A DNA stretch of 53,178 nucleotides, taken from the NCBI GenBank assembly GCA_944324825.1, contig CALUXU010000014.1, forward strand, positions 1 to 53,178, read 5' to 3'. Below the pieces are notes generated by a model. That model ran no database searches. It was not told the origin of the DNA and saw nothing but the letters and a program-made list of their open reading frames with translations. This DNA is from Candidatus Gastranaerophilales bacterium. GTDB lineage: Bacteria > Cyanobacteriota > Vampirovibrionia > Gastranaerophilales > Gastranaerophilaceae. A program made the position numbers and the translations under genes. How positions within the stretch are numbered: the first letter of the stretch is position 1; every line of letters starts with the position of its first letter. Of the stretch, positions 1 to 8,071 are shown piece by piece.

Positions 1-35
1 CCAAATACTTTCATATCAATAAGTTTATAGTTCAT
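1..35 (-). CDS. 5' end of a probable dTDP-sugar 3,4-ketoisomerase (FdtA/WxcM-like), truncated by window edge
   Basis: Only eleven complete codons are visible, starting at the ATG complementary to 33-35 and reading MNYKLIDMKVF. A Shine-Dalgarno-like AGGA lies 4 nt upstream of this ATG. The start resembles the usual beginning of FdtA/QdtA/WxcM-like cupin sugar isomerases, and rmlA, which makes their dTDP-sugar precursor, lies in this window at 25 kb. Eleven residues are too few for a firm family call. The solid part is a plausible leftward gene start just outside the inverted repeat, which makes 46-340 a divergent control region. Confidence 0.35.
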   Translation of the reverse strand, partial: MNYKLIDMKVF

Positions 36-45
36 AACGTCCTAC

Positions 46-77
46 TATTTTCATAACAAAATATCCATTGTGTTATG
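46..77 (-). repeat. Inverted repeat arm, left (reverse orientation)
   Basis: On the minus strand this reads CATAACACAAT, GGAT, ATTTTGTTATG, then AAAATA. It is identical over 32 nt to 309-340 on the plus strand. The 24-bp core is 53-76. Confidence 0.9.
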
Positions 78-206
78 AACCTAGTAATAATAGGGCTTTG
101 AGGTAGTATTATCTAAATATATTTACCATTTTATGATATTACATTTCGTAATAATGTATTTGCAAAACTAGTATTTATGATACGATATATTCAAGCGGAA
201 TATTGC

Positions 207-230
207 ATAACAAAATGGATATTTTGTTAT
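207..230 (+). repeat. Core copy with perfect 10-bp arms
   Basis: Arms ATAACAAAAT and ATTTTGTTAT are exact reverse complements around GGAT. Flanking C (206) and G (231) extend the symmetry by one pair. This is the most symmetric of the four copies; the others carry one C-for-A change in the left arm. Confidence 0.9.
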
Positions 231-252
231 GTGATACGAAAGAAAAAGTAAT

Positions 253-276
253 ATAACACAATGGATATTTTGTTAT
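253..276 (+). repeat. Core copy, direct orientation
   Basis: Same 24-bp core as 310-333 (left arm ATAACACAAT, centre GGAT, right arm ATTTTGTTAT). It lies 46 bp after the 207 copy and 57 bp before the 310 copy. It lacks the flanking C/G pair and the AAAATA extension. Confidence 0.9.
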
Positions 277-308
277 CTAATATGACATTGAAATTCGTAT
301 TACGTTAA

Positions 309-340
309 CATAACACAATGGATATTTTGTTATGAAAATA
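309..340 (+). repeat. Inverted repeat arm, right, overlapping the first gene's start codon
   Basis: Matches 46-77 in inverted orientation over 32 nt. Its last nine bases are ATGAAAATA, the first three codons of the gene at 332. No Shine-Dalgarno precedes that ATG, so the repeat itself forms the translation start region. Confidence 0.9.
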
Positions 341-1834
341 ATTATACAAGCAGGCGGCAGAGGAACAAGATTAGAGGGGCTTACTAGGAATAAACCTAAG
401 TGTTTGGTCCCTGTAAATAATCTTCCGATTATATTTTATGCATTTCAGAAATTTCCGGATGCAGAGTTCAGCATAATTGCTGATTATAAAACTGATGTTT
501 TGGAAAAATATCTTGCGGCATTCGGAAACAAATACAATTACAGAATTATTAAAGCTGACAAAAAAGGAACGGTATCCGGTATAAAAGAAACAATTTCAAG
601 CTTTCCTTCTGATGAGCGGTTTATGATAATGTGGTGTGACCTTATTTTATCGGGCGATTTTGAGATACCGTCAGAAACAGGAAACTATATCGGGATATCA
701 AAAGATTTTGAGTGCCGCTGGTCGTATGTGAATAATAAATTTGTCAAAGAACCGTCAAAAGAAAACGGTGTTGCTGGGTTGTTTGTTTTTGAGAACAAAA
801 AACTTTTGGAAAATATTCCGGAAGAAGGAGCGCTTGTAGGCTGGCTTCAAACGCAGAATATAGAGTTCAAACGTTTGGATTTATACGGTTCAAAAGAAAT
901 CGGGACACTTCTTTCTTATGCAGATAATACTGATGATACTCCGAGGTGCAGACCATTCAATTCAATGGAATTTAACGGAGATATTGTTATAAAACGCGGA
1001 ATTAATGAGCAGGGCAAAAAGATTGCCGTTGATGAAATAAACTGGTACAAAAAAGTTAAAGAACTCGGGTATGAATACATTCCTGAGATTTACGAATACG
1101 AACCTTTGACGATGAAAAAAGTTCAGGGGAAAAATATTTATGAATACGATTGTTTGACAAGAAGCCAAAAAGAAGAAATCTTAAAAAATATAATTGAGGC
1201 ATTGGAAAAACTTCACAATCTATTACCGCCGATTCCGGCAAATAGAGAAGATTGTATAGAAAACTATATAACAAAAACGTTTGATAGATTGTCAAAAATA
1301 GAACATCTTGTACCGTTTGCAGATAGAGAATTTATTAGGATAAACGGACAATATTACAAAAACGTATTTTTTGATAAAGAAAAGTTCAGTGAATTTTTGA
1401 CCGGCATGATTCCTGATGAATTCAAACTTATCCATGGGGATTGTACTTTTTCTAATCTGATGTTTGATACGTTCAATATGAAAACAATTTTGATAGACCC
1501 GAGAGGGTATTACGGCAAGACAAAATTGTATGGAGATGTGGATTATGACTGGGCAAAACTGTATTATTCCATGAAAGGCGATTATGACCAGTTTAACCGC
1601 AAGAAGTTTACACTGGATATAAAAGAGAACGAAGTTGAACTTGCGATTAAACCAAACAATTGGGAAGATATGGAAGAATTTTTCTTTGATAATGTTCCGG
1701 GAATAAATAAAGAAAAGATAAAAGCTTTGCATGCAGTGATATGGCTGAGTTTGACAACTTATGCGTGGGAAGATTATGACAGTATCTGCGGAGCATTTTA
1801 TAACGGAATTATTCAGGCTGGAGGGATAATCTAG
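332..1834 (+). CDS. Bifunctional nucleotidyltransferase - aminoglycoside/choline kinase-like fusion protein
   Basis: The N-terminal ~220 residues are a sugar/choline-phosphate type NTP transferase: the GGRGTRL loop is at 8-14, with the P22-K23 pair and a MWCDL acid motif near residue 100. The C-terminal ~270 residues are an APH/choline-kinase fold with HGDCTFSN at 368-375 and DPRG starting at 389 as the metal site. The pairing recalls LicC plus LicA, or cytidylyltransferase-kinase enzymes that activate small polar groups for capsule decoration. The likely role is to phosphorylate an alcohol or amino-alcohol and convert it to a nucleotide-activated form; the substrate is unknown. The ATG lies inside the inverted repeat without a Shine-Dalgarno. 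It overlaps the next gene by 1 nt. Confidence 0.8.
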   Translation: MKIIIQAGGRGTRLEGLTRNKPKCLVPVNNLPIIFYAFQKFPDAEFSIIADYKTDVLEKYLAAFGNKYNYRIIKADKKGTVSGIKETISSFPSDERFMIMWCDLILSGDFEIPSETGNYIGISKDFECRWSYVNNKFVKEPSKENGVAGLFVFENKKLLENIPEEGALVGWLQTQNIEFKRLDLYGSKEIGTLLSYADNTDDTPRCRPFNSMEFNGDIVIKRGINEQGKKIAVDEINWYKKVKELGYEYIPEIYEYEPLTMKKVQGKNIYEYDCLTRSQKEEILKNIIEALEKLHNLLPPIPANREDCIENYITKTFDRLSKIEHLVPFADREFIRINGQYYKNVFFDKEKFSEFLTGMIPDEFKLIHGDCTFSNLMFDTFNMKTILIDPRGYYGKTKLYGDVDYDWAKLYYSMKGDYDQFNRKKFTLDIKENEVELAIKPNNWEDMEEFFFDNVPGINKEKIKALHAVIWLSLTTYAWEDYDSICGAFYNGIIQAGGII

Positions 1835-2199
1835 TGGAATTATCGACATTGGCAAAGACCTGGATACTGGATGTGGACGGAACATTGGTTAAACATAACG
1901 GATACAAGATAGACGGATATGATACATTGCTTGACGGGGTCAGGGAATTTTTCGACAAGCTAGGCAAAGATGATAAAGTTATTCTTTTGACCGCAAGAGA
2001 AGGAAAGTATTTGGAAGAATTGGAACAGTTTTTGCAAGAAAACGATATCAGGTATGATTATATTCTTTCAGATATGCCGATGGGGGAAAGAATACTTGTG
2101 AATGATGATAAGCCATCGGGTTTATGTTGTGCGTATGCGTTATGCAAAGAACGTGACAGCAGATTTGAAGTAAGTTTTGAGATAAGGGAAGATTTGTAA
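1834..2199 (+). CDS. Small HAD-superfamily phosphatase
   Basis: The 121-residue protein has HAD motif I as DVDGT (D13, D15), motif II as LLTAREG and a motif IV acid pair as VNDDKP, with no large cap domain. This matches compact phosphatases of the C0 cap class found in capsule and heptose pathways. Translation starts at GTG overlapping the preceding TAG, with GGAGGG about 9 nt upstream, so it is coupled to the nucleotidyltransferase-kinase gene. I infer that it removes phosphate from an intermediate of the same activated-group pathway; the substrate cannot be read from sequence. Confidence 0.75.
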   Translation: MELSTLAKTWILDVDGTLVKHNGYKIDGYDTLLDGVREFFDKLGKDDKVILLTAREGKYLEELEQFLQENDIRYDYILSDMPMGERILVNDDKPSGLCCAYALCKERDSRFEVSFEIREDL

Positions 2200-2200
2200 G

Positions 2201-3349
2201 TTGGGAATACTTGAGAATAAAAAAGTTGATAATGTAAGAACGATAAAGCTTTTGGGTTTGCCTGTCTATCGTGTTGAAAAAGAAAAGAGGCATAAAACTC
2301 AAATGTTTTTGGGCGGATTGATAAAAGCGGATAAAAGTTTTTCTGACGGATGTGTTGCAAAAAAAATAACGGTTTTAGGAATTCCTGTAAAAAAATATGT
2401 TCAGACAGGGAATCACATACAGTATTATTTGGGTGCTTATAAATTTTTTGGTGTTAATTTATGCGAAAAGTTTTCCAAAAAACATCGTAAGTTATTCAAA
2501 AAATATGATGATATTTATATTTTGCATGCAAATATTGGTGAGAGTGTAATCTTTTTAAGATTGGCAAAAGCGTATTTTAACAAAAACGGTTCAAAAAAAC
2601 CGTTGATTGTCGGTTTGCAGAAGTATCACAGGGATTTGGTTAAATTGATTTTACCGGATGTAGATGTTGTGGTGATGGAGAAACCAAAACTTTCTATGTA
2701 TATGGAGATTGGAGAGTATGGCGGACATTCGATTCGTTTAATGTTTCCAAAGTGGCATTATGATGAAGTTGAGGATGCTTTGCGGGTAGAAAATGCTCCT
2801 GTAAAACATTTTGTTGATCAAATACTAAATCGAATGGAGCTGGATAAATCTGATTTGAGCGACTGTGATATTAAGGTTGCGGATGAGGTTAAAAACTCTT
2901 TGATGAAAAAGATTTCAAAGATTAATTTGAATATGGATAATTTTGTAATCTTTTGTCCTGAGGCGAATACTTGTGATGATTTGGGTGAAGATTTCTGGCG
3001 GAAGTTGAAGAATCGGTATGAGTCAATGGGATATGATGTTTATTTTAATGTAACAAAAGAGGCTGACAGGTATAAAGATTGTAAACATAGTAATTTGACG
3101 GTTGGTGAAGTTTATGCACTTTCGGAATTGTCAAAGAAAATAATCGGGCTGCGCAGCGGATTAATGGATTTGTTGGTATTAACAAACACACCAATGAAAG
3201 TTATATATACCAAAGCAAAAAATAGAGATTCATTTAATCCATTATCAACAGAGGAAATAATTGAAGGCTTTAATATGAAAGAATACAGAAATGTTGAAGA
3301 ATTCAACATGAACAACATTATTAAACAAGAATTATTGGAGAAAATTTAA
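2201..3349 (+). CDS. GT-B-like glycosyltransferase of the glycan locus, paralogue of the gene at 4407
   Basis: TTG start one base after the previous stop, with a GGGAAG purine run upstream. The 382-residue protein begins with two tandem copies of the locus-wide N-terminal motif (IKLLGLPVYR and ITVLGIPVKK). The rest resembles a GT9/ADP-heptose type GT-B fold: IYILHANIGESVIF early, FCPEANTCDDLGEDFW in the middle, and ALSELSKKIIGLRSGLMDLL late, the last matching the 'zone of danger, SGLMH' loop of that family. The gene at 4407 aligns with it block by block. Donor and acceptor are unknown. GC content here is still like the rest of the genome, unlike the following genes. Confidence 0.6.
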   Translation: MGILENKKVDNVRTIKLLGLPVYRVEKEKRHKTQMFLGGLIKADKSFSDGCVAKKITVLGIPVKKYVQTGNHIQYYLGAYKFFGVNLCEKFSKKHRKLFKKYDDIYILHANIGESVIFLRLAKAYFNKNGSKKPLIVGLQKYHRDLVKLILPDVDVVVMEKPKLSMYMEIGEYGGHSIRLMFPKWHYDEVEDALRVENAPVKHFVDQILNRMELDKSDLSDCDIKVADEVKNSLMKKISKINLNMDNFVIFCPEANTCDDLGEDFWRKLKNRYESMGYDVYFNVTKEADRYKDCKHSNLTVGEVYALSELSKKIIGLRSGLMDLLVLTNTPMKVIYTKAKNRDSFNPLSTEEIIEGFNMKEYRNVEEFNMNNIIKQELLEKI

Positions 3350-4410
3350 TGAAAATCTTTGAAAAGATAAAAATACAATTAATTAATGGGAAATCAAGAC
3401 AAATTAGATTTTTAGATTTTCCAATATTGCAATATGATGTTATTTATACTGAAAATAAAAAAAATAAACTTTACTACTTTCCTTTTATAAAGAAAAATAA
3501 AAATTATACCAATAAAAATAAATACAGTACTGTTTTTTATCTAAAAGTTAATAGAAATATTGAAGATACCTATATTAATTTACAATATTGGATTGATATT
3601 GTAAGTGTATTTAGTGGGGATTATTATATAATTTGCGATGATTGTGAACTGGAAAAAAATATATTAAAAAACATTGTTTTTTCAAGTTCTAATATAAAAT
3701 TTTTAAAAAGTAAAAGACATCATTTTGATAAAATTATAAAAAAACAAAAAATTGAAAAATGTTGGCAAAAAGCTTGTGAAGCCCATCTAACCGTTTTTGA
3801 CCATGCAAAAAAACTCGGTCTTAATAATTTTTGGAATATTGATGCGGATGATGCGTTGTTTTTAATCAGCCCCACTATGGCCGCAAATTTTTTGAAAAAA
3901 GCTGCCGAATACGCAGAAAATAATAATTTAGATGCTTTTGGTTTTGATTTTTGGGCTACAAAAACAAAAGGCAGACACTGGTCTTTTGGAATAACGTATA
4001 CAAGAAATAGTGTTGATTATTTTGAAAAATTAGAAAAATATTCAATTGATTGGAGTATTTATAAGCATACAACTGTATATAATATTGATTGGTGTTTTAC
4101 ACATCTTAAAAACATCGGACAGTTAAAATTAAAAACTTTTTATACGGAAAATTTATATTTCTTACACTGGGGCAGATTTTTTGGAGATATGAAAAATTCT
4201 TACCTTGCCACTTGGCACAATGGCATTATGACATATCCGATATTAGCACAAATATTTAAAGATAAATCAGGCATTCATCCAATTCCGATACAAGATGACA
4301 TTATAAAGCTTGATTATGATATAGACAGTGAAAATTGCTATAAGTTTGCAATTGAATATTTACTGAAATGGAAATATAACCCCATACAAGCAGGAGAGCT
4401 TGAACTATGA
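3349..4410 (+). CDS. Putative GT-A glycosyltransferase
   Basis: This 353-residue protein carries the locus motif near its start (IRFLDFPILQYD). A probable catalytic metal motif DADD lies at 165-168 within NFWNIDADDALFL, typical of GT-A enzymes. It also has many aromatic residues and a late HWGRFFGD segment. The ATG overlaps the previous stop (TAATG), with GGAG 10 nt upstream. From this gene onward the third codon positions are almost all A or T, a clear break from the preceding gene. I do not recognise a specific family; substrate unknown. Confidence 0.5.
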   Translation: MKIFEKIKIQLINGKSRQIRFLDFPILQYDVIYTENKKNKLYYFPFIKKNKNYTNKNKYSTVFYLKVNRNIEDTYINLQYWIDIVSVFSGDYYIICDDCELEKNILKNIVFSSSNIKFLKSKRHHFDKIIKKQKIEKCWQKACEAHLTVFDHAKKLGLNNFWNIDADDALFLISPTMAANFLKKAAEYAENNNLDAFGFDFWATKTKGRHWSFGITYTRNSVDYFEKLEKYSIDWSIYKHTTVYNIDWCFTHLKNIGQLKLKTFYTENLYFLHWGRFFGDMKNSYLATWHNGIMTYPILAQIFKDKSGIHPIPIQDDIIKLDYDIDSENCYKFAIEYLLKWKYNPIQAGELEL

Positions 4411-5414
4411 AAATAATCAACAAATATAAAATTAATAATGAAAATGAAATTCGTTTTCTAAATATTCCCATTTATAGCTATGGAACAAGATGCCAACATA
4501 ATTTTGAAATAATGGAATATGTCGAACTTTTTCCAAAAACTTTTAAACATCAGGTGTATGATGAATTTTTAAAACTTACAGAAAAAAAGCACGATTTTAT
4601 TATAATAGTTCGAGCAGGATTGGGAGAAGCGTATTTATTAAACTATATGTTGGATGAAATCTTTCAAAGATTTAATACCCAAAATCCTTGTTTTGTTGGT
4701 CATAGAGCTTTTTATGATGAACTGTTCAGCCTGTATTATCCTGATATTCCTTATTATACACATAATGTTGATACAAGTTTTATGTTTAAAGTTCTTGATA
4801 AAAAAATAGATAAATATAAAAATCATATTTTTAATGTAAACCCATCTCCCTTTAAAGACTGGGCAAAAAAATTAACGCAACTAAAAAATGGGGAAATTGA
4901 TGAAAATTATTCAGAAATTGTAAAAAAATTTAATAATGTTAAAAATTTTAAAAATAAAGAAATACACTATAAAAAGGATATAGAAAAAATTGTAGCTACA
5001 AAATTTCCCGAGATGAAAAAAAAGAAATTTATTTTTATTGTTCAAGGTGCTAATTTTGTACAATTACTCCCTAATTCTTTTTGGGAAAAATTAATCTTTA
5101 AAATAGAAGATTTAGGATATAAAGTAATTTTAAATACAGAGAATATATCGTTACAAGAAGCAAGATATATTGCCTCACATTCTAAAGCAATTATTGCAAT
5201 AAGAGGTGGGTTTAGCGAAATTTTATCAACTTTAAATGTTCCCAAACATATTATTTATACTCCACGCAGAGCTGATGATATAAAAAATATGGCTGAAATT
5301 TTTTCTTTAAAAAAATATCCATTTGTTGACTCACAAACAATATATGAATATGATTCACAAAATACTGATTTAGAAACTATTTATGAAAGTATTATAGGAG
5401 GAATTGAAAATTGA
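4407..5414 (+). CDS. GT-B-like glycosyltransferase, paralogue of the gene at 2201
   Basis: The 335-residue protein starts with the locus motif (IRFLNIPIYSYG). It then follows the 2201 product in order: FIIIVRAGLGEAYLL, FIFIVQGANFVQLLPNSFW, and ASHSKAIIAIRGGFSEILSTLN. This is the pattern of a heptosyltransferase-like GT-B fold with a C-terminal sugar-nucleotide domain. It overlaps both neighbours by 4 nt (ATGA before, TTGA after), so it belongs to one translationally coupled operon. It is very AT-rich. The two paralogues probably add related sugars; this is inference. Confidence 0.55.
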   Translation: MKIINKYKINNENEIRFLNIPIYSYGTRCQHNFEIMEYVELFPKTFKHQVYDEFLKLTEKKHDFIIIVRAGLGEAYLLNYMLDEIFQRFNTQNPCFVGHRAFYDELFSLYYPDIPYYTHNVDTSFMFKVLDKKIDKYKNHIFNVNPSPFKDWAKKLTQLKNGEIDENYSEIVKKFNNVKNFKNKEIHYKKDIEKIVATKFPEMKKKKFIFIVQGANFVQLLPNSFWEKLIFKIEDLGYKVILNTENISLQEARYIASHSKAIIAIRGGFSEILSTLNVPKHIIYTPRRADDIKNMAEIFSLKKYPFVDSQTIYEYDSQNTDLETIYESIIGGIEN

Positions 5415-6784
5415 AAATATTTCATAAAATAATAAATAAAAATTTAAATACAGAAGTAATTAAAATTTTAGGGATACCCATTTATACCAAAGAATATTCA
5501 TTAGGTTATTGTAAGCGTAAAATATTGGGTGGAATATATAAAACAAAAATAAATAATAATGTCAAAAAATATTATTTATTTGGAATTAGGTATAAAAAGA
5601 AAGCGTTAGAAAACGCTAATCTTAAACCCAAGCGCAGTATTATAAATATGTTTATTATGGAATGTTTTTGCAATAAACAAAATGAACTATACTTACATAA
5701 TCCTTTAAATATTAAAGAACTTTTAGAAAATTCCAAAAATATCATTATATCAGCTTCAGAAAATTATTTAAACCATTCACATGGTTGGCTGAAATATATA
5801 TTTAAAGGCAATTTGTACTCGATTGATTCATTACCATTTGATAATAAAAATGCTGATTTATTTGTACTATTAGGTGGTGTTGGTTCAACTCCAGCTCAAG
5901 TTAGCGTCGTTGTAGAAGCAATGCAAGTAAATAAGCCGGTTCTAATATTAGAAGCAGCTTTTTTAAGAAGTATTAACACTTTTTGTGAGCAAAACGAGGC
6001 TCCCGAATATCGATATGACATAGGTTGTGTTTTGGATTATCTCACTGCTTATTATGATGCAACTCGCCCGAGTTATTTGGAATTAATGTTAAATGACAAA
6101 AACCTTATAATAACTGATGAGCAAAAACAAAGAGCAAGAAAGTGTATAGATAAAATTGTTCAAAACCATTTAACTAAATATAATTGTCAGCCGATATTTA
6201 CCCCAAATATCGGAAGAGAGGGAGCTAAAAAGATTTTGGTTGTCGACCAATCTTTTGGAGATGGTTCTATTAAAAAAGGTATGGCAAGTATTTTTACATT
6301 TGAACAAATGCTTGATGCTGCAATTAATGAAAATCCTGAAGCAGACATAATTGTTAAAACTCATCCTGATACAAATACGGGAATGAAAACGGGTTATTAT
6401 AACGATATGGATTTGAGAGACAAAAAAAATGTTTATTTTTATACTGATCCGATAAATCCGATTTCTTTAATACAATATGTTGATAAAGTTTATGTTGCAA
6501 CAACACAGCTTGGTTTTGAAGCCTTGATGTGTGGTAAGGAAACTCATATTTTCGGAATGCCATTTTATGCAGGATGGGGTTATACTAATGATAGACAAAC
6601 CTGTTCTAGAAGAACCAATAAAAGAACCATAGAAGAAATTTTTTATATATTTTACATTTTATATTCTTATTATATTGATCCAGTTAAAAAAAACTTTTGC
6701 GAAATAGAAGAAGCTATGGATTATTTAATTTCTACACGAGACAAATATTTTAGGGAAAAAGAACTCAATAATACTAAAAATTAG
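5411..6784 (+). CDS. KpsC/LipA-like capsular polysaccharide beta-Kdo transferase
   Basis: The C-terminal ~250 residues match the Capsule_synth family (KpsC/KpsS): ILVVDQSFGDGSI, AAINENPEADIIVKTHPDT, VYVATTQLGFEALMCGK and FGMPFYAGWGYTNDR all occur in the expected order. In characterised KpsC proteins, two such domains build the poly-Kdo linker on a lipid acceptor. This 457-residue protein has only one, preceded by two copies of the locus motif (VIKILGIPIYTKEY; YYLFGIRYKKK). TTG start, overlapping the previous stop by 4 nt. It may attach a Kdo-like sugar to the surface glycan. Family assignment is strong; exact linkage is unknown. Confidence 0.8.
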   Translation: MKIFHKIINKNLNTEVIKILGIPIYTKEYSLGYCKRKILGGIYKTKINNNVKKYYLFGIRYKKKALENANLKPKRSIINMFIMECFCNKQNELYLHNPLNIKELLENSKNIIISASENYLNHSHGWLKYIFKGNLYSIDSLPFDNKNADLFVLLGGVGSTPAQVSVVVEAMQVNKPVLILEAAFLRSINTFCEQNEAPEYRYDIGCVLDYLTAYYDATRPSYLELMLNDKNLIITDEQKQRARKCIDKIVQNHLTKYNCQPIFTPNIGREGAKKILVVDQSFGDGSIKKGMASIFTFEQMLDAAINENPEADIIVKTHPDTNTGMKTGYYNDMDLRDKKNVYFYTDPINPISLIQYVDKVYVATTQLGFEALMCGKETHIFGMPFYAGWGYTNDRQTCSRRTNKRTIEEIFYIFYILYSYYIDPVKKNFCEIEEAMDYLISTRDKYFREKELNNTKN

Positions 6785-6817
6785 AAAAACAGATTTTAAG
6801 ATACAAAGGAGGCTAAT

Positions 6818-8071
6818 TTGCCATTATTGAAAATCAGCAAAAATGATAAACATAAAATAATTGAAATATTAAATATAAAAATAAAGTTAAAAATAAATTC
6901 GTTTGAATATAATAAAAAATCATTGAAAAATATACTTAGTCAAATAAAAAAAGACAAATTTAATTATTTATATCTTGATTGGCCTTTTGGCAGTTATGTT
7001 TTTGATGAATTATTAAAATCAAATAATAAAAATATTAATTATATAAAACTTTCATTTTTTGATATTTTTCAAATTGAAAATCGTTTTGATTTAACTAAAT
7101 TTTTTGTTAGACATAAAGAAGAATGCTCTAATTTAATAAACAAATATTTTAAAAACAAAAAAATAGATGGCATACTTGTAACTATGGACTGGGCGCCACT
7201 TCACAGGAATGTTGTAGAATCGTTTCAAAAGATTGGTATTCCTGCAATTTGTATAATTCACGAAGGTGTTTTCCAAGACAGAGGAAAATATTATGAAGGA
7301 ATTGTTCCAAAAACTGATTATACTCTTGTTTGGGGGGATATTTTAAAATCAATATTCGTTGAGCGCAGTTATAACATAGAAAAATTGACAAAAATAGGTT
7401 CTATAAAATTAAATTCTTACAAATACTATGCGCCGAAACAAAATAAATCAGAGTTTTTTAAAACCCTTAAATTAGATCCAAATAAAAAAACAATTTTATA
7501 CTGTTGTCAGTTGTGTGATTTACAATGGGGCAATCAAGAAAATGCACTAAAGAAACAACGAGAAGTTATAGGCGATTTAGTATATATTGCAAAAAAATAT
7601 AATTATAACTTAATAATAAGAAATGCTCCTGCAGATCCAAAGAAGATATTACCAATTAATATACAACAAGAATTTTTAAAAAATAATTTTGTTGCAATAG
7701 ATGGAAAAGAAGTAAGCGTAACAAGTCAATATTTAACAACACCTGGAGACAGTATTTATTATAGTGATGTTATTGTCGGTCTTAATACTACAATGCAATT
7801 AGAGGCAAGCGTATTAAATAAGCCTGCTTTAATCGCCAAATATTTTGAATTTAATCCAAAATGGAATAAAGAATTGGGGTTGCCTGTTTGCAACAATAAA
7901 AGCGAACTGGAAAATACAATAAATAAATATATTGATTGTCGCCATAATTTAATTGCAGAAAATTTAAAAGAAGATTTTTGTAAAAACTATGGCTTTTATG
8001 AAGACTTAGATTATAACCCAATACAGAACACGGAACAATTTTTGCAGAATATTTCAAAAAGGAATAAATAA
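6818..8071 (+). CDS. GT-B-fold polysaccharide transferase, CDP-glycerol transferase/KpsS-like
   Basis: The TTG start is fixed by a strong AAGGAGG at 6806-6812. The 417-residue product begins with a variant of the locus motif (IIEILNIKIKLKI). Later segments TLVWGDILKSIF, KIGSIKLN and YYSDVIVGLNTTMQLEASVLNKPAL are typical of the nucleotide-binding half of CDP-glycerol:glycerophosphotransferases and related GT-B proteins. A glycerol-phosphate or sugar transferase fits the upstream nucleotidyltransferase-kinase pair, but this link is inference. There is no obvious membrane segment. Codon use is extremely AT-rich. Confidence 0.5.
   Translation: MPLLKISKNDKHKIIEILNIKIKLKINSFEYNKKSLKNILSQIKKDKFNYLYLDWPFGSYVFDELLKSNNKNINYIKLSFFDIFQIENRFDLTKFFVRHKEECSNLINKYFKNKKIDGILVTMDWAPLHRNVVESFQKIGIPAICIIHEGVFQDRGKYYEGIVPKTDYTLVWGDILKSIFVERSYNIEKLTKIGSIKLNSYKYYAPKQNKSEFFKTLKLDPNKKTILYCCQLCDLQWGNQENALKKQREVIGDLVYIAKKYNYNLIIRNAPADPKKILPINIQQEFLKNNFVAIDGKEVSVTSQYLTTPGDSIYYSDVIVGLNTTMQLEASVLNKPALIAKYFEFNPKWNKELGLPVCNNKSELENTINKYIDCRHNLIAENLKEDFCKNYGFYEDLDYNPIQNTEQFLQNISKRNK

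Larger units (their letters stand above)
46..340. other. Putative invertible control region (inverton) flanked by 32-bp perfect inverted repeats
   Basis: Positions 46-77 and 309-340 are exact reverse complements over 32 nt, enclosing a 231-bp spacer with two further copies of the core. Each core has 10-bp arms around an asymmetric GGAT, the usual architecture of a site-specific recombinase crossover site: symmetric half-sites and a polarised centre. The region separates a leftward sugar gene from the rightward glycan locus, the kind of place where phase-variable promoters occur in gut bacteria. No recombinase gene is in the window and no strong promoter was identified inside, so inversion is inference. 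An operator array for a dimeric repressor is the main alternative. Confidence 0.55.

Noticed and set aside
207-333. CRISPR-like array from the three direct 24-bp copies
   Set aside because: Only three copies with unequal 22- and 33-nt spacers, plus an inverted copy with a longer perfect match; the architecture fits recombination or operator sites.
1292-1885. A 197-codon minus-strand frame
   Set aside because: Lies entirely opposite the well-supported nucleotidyltransferase-kinase and HAD genes.
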